Shown: piece by piece, positions 35,205 to 46,045 of the stretch
Numbering within the stretch: the stretch's first letter is position 1
Layout of the letters: the number at the start of each line of letters is the position of its first letter
Assembly: GCA_024291935.2 (NCBI GenBank)
Contig: CM044316.1
Span: forward strand, 76,896,501 to 76,960,500
Length of the DNA: 64,000 nucleotides
Direction: 5' to 3'
Origin: Okapia johnstoni
Taxonomy: Eukaryota; Chordata; Mammalia; Artiodactyla; Giraffidae
Notes under the pieces: model-generated
The model's input: the letters and a program-made list of their open reading frames with translations, nothing else
What the model was told of the DNA's origin: nothing
Databases searched by the model: none
Translations under genes and position numbers: made by a program

Positions 35205-37314
35205 AAACAAACAGAATAATTACAGAGGTACACAACTTTTCTTAATTGCATTTGTTTGACTCTTTCTCTTTCTTCTTTTGCCAGAACAGAAGGGAACTAG
35301 TAAGAGAATGGCCAGAGGGCAGATAATCACTGCCTGGTTGGAGGCTGGCTGACTGTTGACCAAGTGCTGGATCATCTCGAACTGGACTTATCAGTTACTG
35401 TGGGTGATAGTGGTGCTCCTCTTGGAAACTTCAAATGGAGAAAGTATGTGAAATTTGTTCTTGCTTTTGTTGAATTTTCTGAAGCTTGTGCATTCCATTA
35501 TTAACTCAGTGTGGTGTTGGTTTGACCAGGGGAAGTATTAGCCACAAGCCTGGACTACCAGCCTCTGTGGTCACCTCTCATTCCGGTGGGAAGGAATCTT
35601 CTCTCTCTTCCCAGTTGGCCATGGACTGTCCTGCCCACTTTCTCTGTGTTCTGAGTCTCCTTCCCTAACCAGTGACTCTTACTTAATAGCTAGGTCACTG
35701 CCTAAGTCAAATGTGCAAAGAAAAAAAAAAAAAAAGCTTATTATGTGTTTGAAAGATGCTGATTAATCCAAATAGCTATTGTATTTTTTAAATGTGTGAT
35801 TATTTTCTATACTTGAGTTAATCTTATTTCTTGAACACCCACCTATGACTTATATGTGTGAGAAATAGTATCTCTTACTATCTTGCGGTTTAATATCTTT
35901 CATTTCAAGGTAGTCTATTTGCGGGTACACGCTTAGTCTTTCATAGTTCTTCTCTTACCCCTTAATTACCCCCCTAGGGTTATATAGAAGGTGGGTTATA
36001 GCCCTTCGTGGGGGAGAAAGTAATAGACTTGCCGTGATAGTCTCATGTGTTGTACTCTGGATCTTGGAAGAATTGGGATAAAAGTGGCTAAATCTCCTGA
36101 TACATCATATTCCATGGCTGATATTCATGGTCCTATCAAGTTGATAGTGTTATCACTGAACCAGCCAGAGGTGTAGAGCATAGAAAAAGTTACAAAATAT
36201 AGGGTATTTGATACCCTATAGTGATAACACTATGGATACTTCTGGATCATTTGCATAAGATGCGCAGCCATGGGGAACCTGAAGTTTTATCTCTTGTTGA
36301 TTTCAATAAACATGTCTTCTACTAATGCTTGTGGTTAAAAATGGTTCTAGGACAAATGTTTGGTTTCTCCCAAATGCTTGTATCATCCCCTTAGCCAAGA
36401 AAATAGGCCACTACTCAGATATACTAAGATTCCTTCATTTATCTCTTGATTTTTCTACCTCCCCAGCTTCATTCAATGCTAGTCGTCAAGTCTGGCCTGG
36501 AGTGGGAACTCGGGAGGCACACATCCAGCTGCATACTTGAACTTCTCTCTCATAGCCTTTCCAATTCCCCAAGGGCTGGATTCTCACCATGTAGTAAGAT
36601 CTTCCTTTATGTTACATTCATGACACCTGATAAAACTGGGAGCTCAGTGAACTCAGAAAATCTTTTTTTTTTCCTTCCAAGACTTTTCTGGCTTTTAAGA
36701 TGCTTTCAAACTAGACACTCAAAAGTTCTGCTTTGGTAGAGAAAAACTGAATGTTGGCTCTTTATTTCTGTCTACAGTTTGCCTATTTCCTGCCTAATGT
36801 TTCCAGATAAAAATGAATGTTTCTTAATAACTAGAAGGAAAGTCCTGTATATGAAAATGCACAAGAAGAAAAGTTCAGTAATATTTTAAAACAATATCAT
36901 TTCTGTTACATATGCTTAACATGTCTAACTGATGCTATCTCCCATCTTCTTAGGCGGCTCTCGGGGGGAGATACTCTCACAAAATGTTATGATGGATGAG
37001 AATTTCCCCCCAGACCTCTCTAAGTCATAGTTCTGACCCAAGTCTTAGACAATTGTTAGTGAGTCAGAGAACAGCTTGATGCTTTGTCTTGTCACCACAC
37101 ACAGAGCTCCTCAAAATGCTGGGATTATCTTGTTCATGTCTGAATCCACGAAATCTAATAGGAACATTAACCACTGGTTGAAATTGATCCCATTTTATTA
37201 AGTACTCCTGAAAATTGAAGTGAATATTCTCCCTAACCTGACAGTCTGTTTTAGATAATTATCATTTCTATAGTATTTAAAAAAATATTTATTTCTCTAT
37301 CTGCTCTGGGCCAT
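35205..37314. other. Unassigned DNA with palindrome cluster
   Basis: No gene is recognised. An A run lies at 35721-35735. The palindrome cluster at 36133-36233 is listed separately. ORFs at 36325-36540 and 36446-36739 overlap and have no domain. Confidence 0.4.
36133..36233. other. Nested inverted repeats (cruciform-like)
   Basis: Three palindromes interlock. One: ctatcaa and ttgatag (36133-36139 and 36141-36147, one-base loop). Two: atagtgttatcact (36144-36157) is the exact reverse complement of agtgataacactat (36220-36233). Three: atagggtat and ataccctat (36199-36207 and 36211-36219, three-base loop), directly abutting the right outer arm. No known transposon is recognised around it. Confidence 0.75.
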
Positions 37315-38190
37315 CTCATTTAAACCCATGAATTTAATATGCCTGGTATACCAATGATGCACAGATTGTATCCTCAGCTCACATCTCTTCCTTGAATTCC
37401 AGACTGCATATCCAATTGGCTACTTGACCTCTTTACATGATTATCTTAAGACTGGACAACTGACCTTCCTCTCTCACTCCTGCTGCTCCCATAGCCTTCC
37501 GCATCTCTTTCCCTGACTCTTCAGCTTAGAAACTGTATAGTCATCCTTGGTTCCTCTTTCTCATACTCCAAATCCAGTCCATCAGAAAATGCTGTCTCTT
37601 TATCTTCAAATAATTATTCCTCATTCACAAGAATTTAATTACATTTCCGCCACTGTCATCTTGGTCTAAGGTACCATCATCTCTCACTTGGACTATTATC
37701 ATTGCCTCCTAACTAGTCTTCTTGCTTTCAATCATGTAGTCTACTTGCAAATAAGCAATAGCTTATATCCTTTCCTTGAAGAAAAAAGCCTCTACCAATG
37801 TGTTTAAAAGGACCAAAATGGCTGACCTCTTGCTACTTCTATGATTTTATCTCTTACTAGTCTTCCTCCTGCTTACTCTCCTCCAGTCTTCCTGGCTCCT
37901 TGATAATAACCAGCAAGCACAGTACCACCTCAGGAACTTTGTACTTACTCTTCCCTTTGCCTGGAATGACCTCCTCTTAGATACCCAAATGATCACTCCT
38001 CTCCTTCTTCAGGTCTCTGCTTAAATGTCTACCAGGGAGGCCTTGCCTGACCTCTCTAAAATAACACACTGTCCTTGGGTACTTGCTATTCTCCTTTCCT
38101 GATGTATTATTATTCCATAGCACTTACAGTTATCAAAATATTATACCTTTCCATAAATGCCTATCAGATGTTTTCCTTCTCTAAAAAAGA
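37315..38190 (+). mobile_element. L2 LINE 3' portion
   Basis: The L2 order is seen: 'ctgactcttcagcttagaaa', 'accatcatctctcacttgga', 'attgcctcctaactagtctt', 'tttgcctggaatgacctcct', 'ggtctctgcttaaatgtcta' and 'ccatagcacttacag'. It is an ancient LINE-2 fragment with no open frame. A SINE lies just beyond its 3' side. Confidence 0.82.
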
Positions 38191-38194
38191 ACCT

Positions 38195-38411
38195 GTGCTG
38201 TGCTGTGCTAAGTTGCATCTGACTTTTTTCGACCCCATGGATGCAAGCCCACCAGGCTCTTCTGTCCATGGAATTCTCCAGGCAAGAATACTGGAGTGGG
38301 TTGCCATTTCCTCCTCTAGGGGATCTTCCCAACCCAGGGATTGAACTCAAGTCTCTTGTGTCTCCTGCTTTGATAGGCAGATTCTTTACCACCATGCCAC
38401 CTGGGAAGCCC
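38195..38411 (-). mobile_element. Bov-tA SINE
   Basis: Reverse-strand head (gggcttcccaggtggcatgg), core and tail. It starts in a short GTGCT repeat (38195-38208). Confidence 0.93.
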
Positions 38412-38952
38412 AAATGAATGCAGAGATGGATACAAAGATGGACAGAAAGAAGAATAGCTTTCCAGATGGGACCAAGGCATTATGGAACACTAACGTTCAT
38501 TGTTTTATACCAGCAGAGTTTATTGGCATTTGTAAGGATTTTCTGGAGGTATTCTGAGCTAGAGAAGGATGTTTTAAATAAAATTGTTTATTTATATTCA
38601 CTTATTTGTTGTATATTTATTAACTGCCAAACCTTAAAAGTTCACCAATGAGAAAAATAGACATGATCCTTGCCATTAAGGAAATTACATGTGAAAATAT
38701 ATTCCAAGATTAGAAATAGCTTCCAAGTTATTATAAGATATTAACAGAGTTAGTATTGTTTTAAAATATTTCTACACTTTTCCTCTCTTGCATTTTCATA
38801 TATGGGATACAAAACCTTGGAAGCACTGAGCCTAGTTACACAGCTACCCACTGTTCTCAATTGGCCTTTTACAGCAGTGATAAATGAACTTCTATTTTAA
38901 GATTGTTGGATCTCCTTTTTTGTAGGAATATAGCATTCACTTTAATTATTTT
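38412..38952. other. AT-rich single-copy DNA
   Basis: No recognisable feature. Confidence 0.5.
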
Positions 38953-40416
38953 CCATGCTAGTAAGGTTATGCTCGTGGACTTCCCTGTAGTTCAGATGGT
39001 AAAGAATCTGCCTGCAATACAGGAGACCTAGGTTCAATTCCCAGATCAGGAGGATCCCCTGAAGAAGGGAATGGCAACCCACTCCAGTATTCTTGCCTGG
39101 AGAATCCCATGGACAGAGGAGCCTGGCAGGCTATAGTCCATGGGGTTGCAAAGAGTCGGACACATCTGAGCGACTAACACTAAGGTTATGCTCAAAATCC
39201 TTCAGGTTAGGCTTCAGCAGTACATGAACCAAGAATTTCCAGATGTAAAAGCTTGATTTAGAAAGGCAGAGGAGCCAGAGATCAAATTGCCAATATTCAT
39301 TGGATCATGGAGAAAACAAGGGAATTCCAGGAAAACATCTACTTCTGCTTCACTGACTACTCTAAAGTCTTTGACTGTGTGGATCACATCAAACTGTGGA
39401 AAATTCTTAAAGAAATGTGTGTACCAGACCACACTACCTGTATCCTGAGAACCTGTATGTGGGTCAAGAAGCAACAGTCAGAACCAGGCGTGGAAAAACT
39501 GACTGGTTCCAAACTGGGAAAGGATTACAACAAAGATGCATATTGTCACCTTGCTTATTTAACTTATATGCAGAGTACATCATGTGAAATGCCAGGCTGG
39601 ATGAATCACAAGCAGGAATCAAGATTTCTGGGAGAAACATCAACAACTTCAGATATGCAGATGATACCACTCTTATGGCAGAAAGTGAAGAGTAACTAAA
39701 GAGCCTCTTGATGAAGGTAAAAGAGGAGAGTGAAAAAGCTGGCTTAAAGCTCAACATTCAAAAAACTAAAATCACTTCATGGCAAATAGAAGGGGGAAAA
39801 GTGGAAGCAGTGACAGATTTTATTTTCTTGGGCTCCAAAGTCACTGTGGATGGTGGCTACAGCCATGAAATTAAAAGACGCCTGCTCTTTGGAAGGAAAA
39901 CTGTGACAAACCTAGACTGTGTACTAAAAAGCAGAGACATCACTTTGCCAACCAAGATCTAGATATTCAAAGGTATGGTTTTTCCAGCAGTCATGTACAG
40001 ATGTGACAGTTGGACCATAAAGAAAGCTGAGCACCAAAGAATTGATGCTTTCAAACTGTGGTGCTGGAGAAGACACTTTTGAGAGTCCCTTGGACTGAAA
40101 GAAATCAAACCAGTCAATCCTGAAGGAAATCAACTCTGAATATTCATTGGAAGGACTGATGCTGAAGCTGAGCTCCAATACTTCAGTCACCTAATGTGAA
40201 GAGCCAACTCATTGGAAAAGACCCTGATGTTGGGAAAATTTGAAGGCTAAAGAAGAAGAGGGCAGCAGAGGATGAGAGGGTTAGATAGCATCACCCTCTC
40301 AACTGAGATGAATTTGAGCAAACTCTGGGAGATAGTGAAGGGCAAAGAAGCCTGGAGTGCTGTAGGCCATGGGGTTGCAAAGAGTCAGACTCAACTTCGT
40401 GACTGAACAACAACAA
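38953..40416 (+). mobile_element. BovB LINE, 5'-truncated, split by SINE
   Basis: BovB sequence starts at 'catgctagtaaggttatgct', is interrupted by the SINE at 38975-39180, and resumes at 39181-39193, continuing with 'ggcttcagcagtacatgaac'. The fingers/palm region ('FDCVDHIKLWKILKEM') and the YADDT-coding codons near 39652-39666 are visible. Frames are broken by a premature TAA in the 'ESEEELKSL' region (near 39693) and by other indels. The tail is 'gactgaacaacaacaac', unlike the CTGAA tail of its sisters. Confidence 0.93.
38975..39180 (+). mobile_element. Bov-tA SINE nested in BovB, 13-bp TSD
   Basis: Complete SINE. The BovB-derived 13-mer taaggttatgctc is duplicated at 38962-38974 and 39181-39193, so the SINE landed in an already resident BovB. 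Confidence 0.97.
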
Positions 40417-41239
40417 CTAATTAATATGCACAGTTTTCTGATAGTTTAAACGATTATAGCAGTAACCAGGCACATGTAGAATTTTATTTTTACATTCTTT
40501 TTTACAGTTAAGAAGAGCTAATTCCTTTATTGAATCTGGGTAGCTGTTTGCCAATCAAATCCTTGCTCTTACCTCCTTCTCAGACTTCTACCCAAGCTGG
40601 AAGAAAAGTGATACTCAAGGTGATCTGATCTTAATAGATGACACTTGATGTATTCAACCTTTCCAGTTACTATCACTTTTGGGCAATGTTTCATCACTCC
40701 ATTTCTCAAGCAAGACTATAATTCCCAGCTTTTCACTGATTCTCACTCCTCTATGCTGACAATGAAAAGTGGACCACAGTCTGCTCTCATAGCATCACTG
40801 GTAAAGGATATTTTTGCTTCATCAGACACTTGCAGCTTTCTCTCCTTGTTCCTCTTGTGCTCTGTTGCAAAGAACAACCTGTAATAAATTGTTCCCACTT
40901 CACTACCAAAAATAAAATCTTCTTTTAAAATTAAATAACGTTCATTTCAACTCTGATAATGCCAAATTTGGCACAAATAATTTAACAGTTTCAACCTCAA
41001 AATCCTTCAAAACAGTGGATACAAAAGAGTATTTAAAATTCAGGCAATATTCTCCTGTGGAAAATGTTCATATGTTAGAAAGACCCTAACAATTAGGTAT
41101 CTAGATCCCATTCTTCCCATCTCTACTGCTATCACCACACCTCCATACTCAGCAATCTGTCCTCATGTGTCTTTCCATAGTTCTTATCACTGGCATTGTT
41201 CATTTGGAACTCAGCATGTGATTATGATTATAGTTGTTT
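40417..41239. other. Single-copy DNA
   Basis: No recognisable feature. The ORF at 40645-40884 lacks a domain. Confidence 0.45.
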
Positions 41240-41355
41240 ATCTTTTTGAGTGCAGGTCTGTCTCCACATTTAGCTTATAAGACAGGCACCATAGCATGTA
41301 ATCTGATGTAGCCCCAGCATCTAGCACAGCCACTACAGGGACCCACTGTGCTCGG
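41240..41355 (+). mobile_element. L2 LINE 3' end fragment
   Basis: 'agcttataagacaggcacca' followed by 'ccccagcatctagcacagcc' matches the L2 3' terminus, where a 'ccccagcgcctagcacagtg'-like stretch is typical. Confidence 0.65.
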
Positions 41356-42099
41356 TAAGAGTGGAGTGGTGATGCTACACCTAAACACTGTTCTCATGGA
41401 GTCCAGCGTTTCCAGGAAGCAGGACTGGGAAGGGAAACTTGAAAAACAAGGGGACAAAGGGGACACTTTTCTCCACTGAACACACACACACATATAAATT
41501 ATTTAGTGATTACTTAAGGAGGTCCATGGTATTTTTCTTCCCCTGATGAACCAGTGTTTAAGGTTATGTTGCTCCCTTCAGGACACCTCTTGAATTCAAG
41601 TTCTCAACATAATAGGCAGTACTTAAATCTGATGATCTCAAGAACATGATATCCAATATCTAATAAGGTATGGGCAGTATTTTATAGGAGTGTTAGCATA
41701 GGTAAATTTCTCATTCCTACCTATGTTCAGGTAGAAAATATTTGAAAGTTCCTTTTCCCATGTACTTTGCTTATTTGCAATGATCAACTTTACTGTTTAT
41801 TTACTTTGGTTTACTTAGTCAAAGTTTACTTTATCTCTGTAAACAATATAGAGAATGATATTATGCCACAATATACCTCAAAGTCTGGAAAGGACTTGTA
41901 CCAACATGATATTCCTAACAGATGTTTTTTATATAAATACCATGTGGAGGCAGAAGTCAGGATAACTCAGGCAAAACAAAAAGAAGTCTGCAATTAAAAA
42001 CCCACCTGAAGGGAACTTTTCAACTGTAGTTGTTCAGAACAGTCTCTTTAAAGTTAATTTCATGATTCATCAGAAAGGTGATGTGCAAATGGGTTAAGG
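41356..42099. other. Single-copy DNA
   Basis: It contains a short CA run at 41481-41491. Nothing else is recognised. Confidence 0.5.
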
Positions 42100-42320
42100 A
42101 AACAGGCTGTGGACACACACTTCCTGGATTTAACCCCAGGTCTATCACTCACTAGCTGTTGAAACTAGAGCACATCATTTCTGTGTGCTCCTATTTGTTC
42201 CACAGGTAAAACTGGAGGGGAAGAGCATCTATCTGACAGGGTAGTTCTGAGCATTGGGTAAAGGAATGTATACAAAACATGGTCTGACACATGGTAAACA
42301 TCAAAGGATATTAGTTACTA
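42100..42320 (+). mobile_element. MIR SINE
   Basis: 'cctggatttaaccccaggtc', 'tcactcactagctgttgaaa', 'ggtagttctgagcattggg' and 'tctgacacatggtaaacatc' follow the MIR order from head to 3' end. Confidence 0.85.
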
Positions 42321-44455
42321 TTTCGGGATGGCAAGTACTCTAGATAAATCAAGTGCTGAAATCTCTATTTGACTTTTCACTTTCTGATGAGAAAATGTCA
42401 ACCAATATTTTTGTCCTATTTGAAGATTTAATTTCCCTCTTGTCATCTCCAAGGGAGTTCCACTTTAAGCAGAAAATAACCTCAGTAGGTAAAAATGCAC
42501 TGAAAGATGGGGGGAAAACATCTGCTGTGATTCTTCTTTTCCCCAAGGTATTAACTGAGAGTTTTAAAAAAGTGTTCACACTTAATGTTGCCTTGCATTG
42601 CCTACATCTTTCGTCTTTAGGAGGACTGACTCAGGGATAACCCTAGGGTTAATTGTAAAACAGAAAAGTGGCCCTATGTCCCATTTAGATTTTCTCTCCC
42701 CCTCATTAGGGGGTCTATCCTGAGTCCCATTTCCACTGTCTCAGAGGCCATCCAAGCTTGAAGAATGCCTACTGAGATGCTAATTTGGTATTATTTCTTC
42801 AAGTATAAAATTTTCATTTTAATAGAAAACATATAGAATGGAAAATGTTAGGCTGGTTTAGTGGGGACCTACTGTTTCAGCCACCCATCCCATACCACTC
42901 TTCTCTCTTATGACAACTACCTTCCCCTAACTCCATGGATTCTTAACCACTGGACCATCAGGAAAGCCCTCTATCAACTTCTTGAAACTGCGTTTCAACA
43001 GCATCTCACAGAGGGCCAAAATTCTACTTCTTGTTTCCTACTTAGGAACTGCTGTAATGCCACACTGTGGGAATTGGTTCCCTATTCCTGTAGGTGCAAT
43101 ATGAAAGTTCAAAGTACTTAGTACCCATGGAGCTCCCATTGACCAATGGAAGCCAGTGGATAAAGGCTCTCTCCTTTTTACTCCAGGTGTAATTCATTAG
43201 GGTCTCAGAGAGGCTGAACATCAGTCCCCAGTCCCCTGATGCAGTTAGGGTGGCCAACTTAACTACTCTTCCTTGAATTTGCTTTTCCTCCTTCCTTGTT
43301 TCTCTCTCTCAGGCCCCATACCCCTGTTCCCTGGCATCATATTCCCAGATAAACTCTAAGGAACCCTTTGTGTCAGGCCCTGCTTTGGGGGGAACCCAGG
43401 CTAAGACACTCATGATTCTTTCAGCAAATATCTTTTGGGTTAGATTTCAGTCATAACCAACTGGAATGGATTTTAAAAGACTTGATTTCTAGTCACAGCG
43501 AAATCACTAATGCACTAACAGTCACTTTGGCCACACTGAATGGTCTGTACCTTAGTTTATTCATCTACAATGTGGTAGAATTGGGCTCATTGCTAAGATT
43601 CCTTTCATGTCTAGGATTTTATGGTTTCAAGAAAAACCTTCAGGTCTCACAGAAATGAACCTCTAGTGGTTGACAATGTGGATACTGAGACAGTCAGCTC
43701 CTCCTGGGTTTCTGGTCCTTCAGTATGCACATTCTTGCAACACCATGTCAGAATTCATCCTTGACTTTCATGTGTCCCCTGACCCAGGACACCCAGGGAG
43801 GAATTGGTGATGGTGGTTACATGGGGAAGTGGAGTTTATGAATTATTTCCCTAGCCTATCTGAATCTCTCAAGCTGCTCCAAAACGACCTTTGGGTTATT
43901 CTTGCTGTGAAATTAATTATATTCTCATTAAAAAATTCAATGAGACGTTCTTGGAAGTCTTTTTCTTCTGTGAAACCTTAAATCTCATAAGAGTCTGGAA
44001 CAGTCTTGTAATTTTCCATTGGTTTCAAGATTCTCAAACTTGAGCTTTGGGCTTCAGTGCATTTCTATCTTCCTCCGCATCATACATCAGACTCTTTCCC
44101 TGGGGCCTCCAGTTAATCAAGTGCACACATTTCCTGGTGACTCTTGGCTAGGTATTCAAGGTACCTCTGCCATCTTTAAAACTCTGTACTAACATCTGAA
44201 TGCCTTGTGTTTGGTGAAGACTGGTCACTCTTCCAAAATTCTTTGATATCTCTCCAAAGATATGACCAGGGGAAGTAGAGAGTACAAAAATTTATATGAT
44301 TAAAACAAAACAAAAGTAATTTAAAATTTTTCATATTTGGTATTGAGAAAGTACAGATTAATGACCTAAACCAATAAAAATAACTAGCAACATCACTAAA
44401 GGAAAAGTTCTAATAGCCATTTTGAAGAGTGAAAGTACGTGACAAGCAGTGAGAA
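42321..44455. other. Single-copy DNA with small repeat remnants
   Basis: 42931-42969 resembles the reverse 5' end of a CHR SINE ('ttaaccactggaccatcagg'). 43485-43620 is a possible eroded MIR ('gtaccttagtttattcatct'). No gene is seen. Confidence 0.45.
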
Positions 44456-44600
44456 TCTTTTTCAAAAAATATTTATTTATTTGGCTTAACCATGTCTTAG
44501 TTGTGGCATGTGGGATCTAGTTCCCTGACCAGGGATCAAACCTGGGCCCCCTGCTTTGGGAACATGGAGTCTTAGCCATTGGACCACCAGGGAAGTCCCA
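44456..44600 (-). mobile_element. CHR-family SINE
   Basis: The minus strand starts 'gggacttccctggtggtcca', has 'gtttgatccctggtcaggga' and ends in an AAATAAATA tail. A short duplication, cagtgagaa, flanks it at 44447-44455 and 44602-44610. Confidence 0.9.
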
Positions 44601-44610
44601 ACAGTGAGAA

Positions 44611-45481
44611 CTGACACAGCAAAATCACAGCAAGGAATTGCGGTCAGGCAGTGGAGGACACACTTAGATTCATGTAGTGCATGTGGTCAGAGGAAAGGGT
44701 GATGGAGAAGCATGTAATAGTAGGACAGAGAGAAGGACTTCAGAGTAAACAGTGTCTAGATGATCAATGTGTCTGTACAACAATGAATCCCAAACTTTTT
44801 GTTTGATCCATCAAAGATCAGAGAGATATATAAAAATCCTCTTCATTGAGAAGGTGGTGGTTTGTAGCTAATATTTTCTTGTGGAGCCCATTTTATTAAA
44901 AGTATACTACATAAACAAGTTTTGCCTGAATTTATATAGTAGAAAATAAAAACAGAAATGACCAGAATATTTTAAATGCTGTTGAGAAATGTGTTTGCTT
45001 TAGAAAATAATCACAAAAATAGACACAAGCACATTTTTTGCAAAGCATCTGTCTGTTCTGATTTTTAAAAAATGTCTTTAGGATTTAGAAGAAGATCAAA
45101 GGGAAATGTAGTTGAAGTTGCTGCTGTATCTGGCCCACGCTGGCTTTGCCAACAGCAGACTGTCGCAGTCCCCACAGAGCGGGGACGTGGGGAACAAAAT
45201 CACAATGAGGCAGGTTCCTCTTGGATGAATAGATCCATAATTTTGCAAACCGAGAAACATCTAGAAGGAAACTATTTTCACTTTCACATCACTTTACGTA
45301 GTATCCTTTTGAAAACTAAGCCTTTATTTTGAATTGCATATGAAAGTGAGGGTAGGGTCCAGCCTCTCTGCTGGTGGCTTCTGTGAGGCCCTTCCCAGGA
45401 CCAACAAGGAATCCCACTGGACAAAGTTAAACCTCTGAACTGGAGACAAGATGGAATCAAAGTGGCTCCCACCAACCACAT
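44611..45481. other. Single-copy DNA
   Basis: 45110-45200 is slightly GC-rich. No gene or repeat is recognised. Confidence 0.45.
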
Positions 45482-45705
45482 GGGGCTTCCCAGGTGGTGC
45501 TAGTGATAAAGAACCCACCTGCTAATGCAGATAGATGTAAGAAACATGAGTTCAATCCCTGGGTCAGAAATATCCCCTGGAGGAGGGCAGGGCAACCCAC
45601 TCCAGTATTCTTGCCTGGAGAACCCCATGGACAGAGGAGCCTGGCAGGCTGTAGTCCATGGGGTCGCACAGAGTCAGACATGACTGAAGCAACTTAGCAT
45701 GCTCG
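45482..45705 (+). mobile_element. Bov-tA SINE
   Basis: Head (ggcttcccaggtggtgctag), core and tail ending 'gaagcaacttagcatgctcg'. Complete. Confidence 0.94.
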
Positions 45706-45797
45706 CAACCCAATCCCATGCCCGATTCTGCTCAAGTTAGCATTGCCTCGAAAAACAAGTAAGGGCTCCACTTTCTGGAACATTACTTATCATTGTT

Positions 45798-45876
45798 GCT
45801 CTTCCTTCCTTCCATCCTCCCATTCCCTCCTCCTTCTATTTCTCTCTTTCTTTCTCACTTTTTTCCCTTTCTTTAA
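45798..45876 (+). repeat. Polypyrimidine (CT-rich) tract
   Basis: About 80 bases are nearly all C and T, in degenerate CTTC and CTTT units, mirroring the purine tract at 1662-1766. Confidence 0.8.
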
Positions 45877-45879
45877 TTG

Positions 45880-46040
45880 TGGTAAGAAAATATGAGACCC
45901 ACCCTCTAACATTTTAAGTAATGTCAATATAGTGTTGCTAACTATAAGCACCAGGCAATACAGCAAACCTCCAGAACATATTTATCTTGTAGAACAAACT
46001 AAACTTTATACCCATCGAATAGCAACTCCCCATTTCATTT
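45880..46040 (-). mobile_element. Old L1 3' UTR fragment
   Basis: 'attgtggtaagaaaatatga', 'tctaacattttaagtaatgt', 'ccagaacatatttatcttgt' and 'gcaactccccatttca' follow the reverse strand of an old mammalian L1 3' UTR. Confidence 0.7.
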
Positions 46041-46045
46041 TGATA

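Noticed and set aside
35205..36300. Possible LTR or endogenous retrovirus remnant
   Set aside because: I could find no paired LTRs, primer binding site, or gag/pol-like translation.
36325..36739. Overlapping plus-strand ORFs (71 and 97 codons)
   Set aside because: They lack a recognisable domain and overlap each other in different frames. They look like chance.
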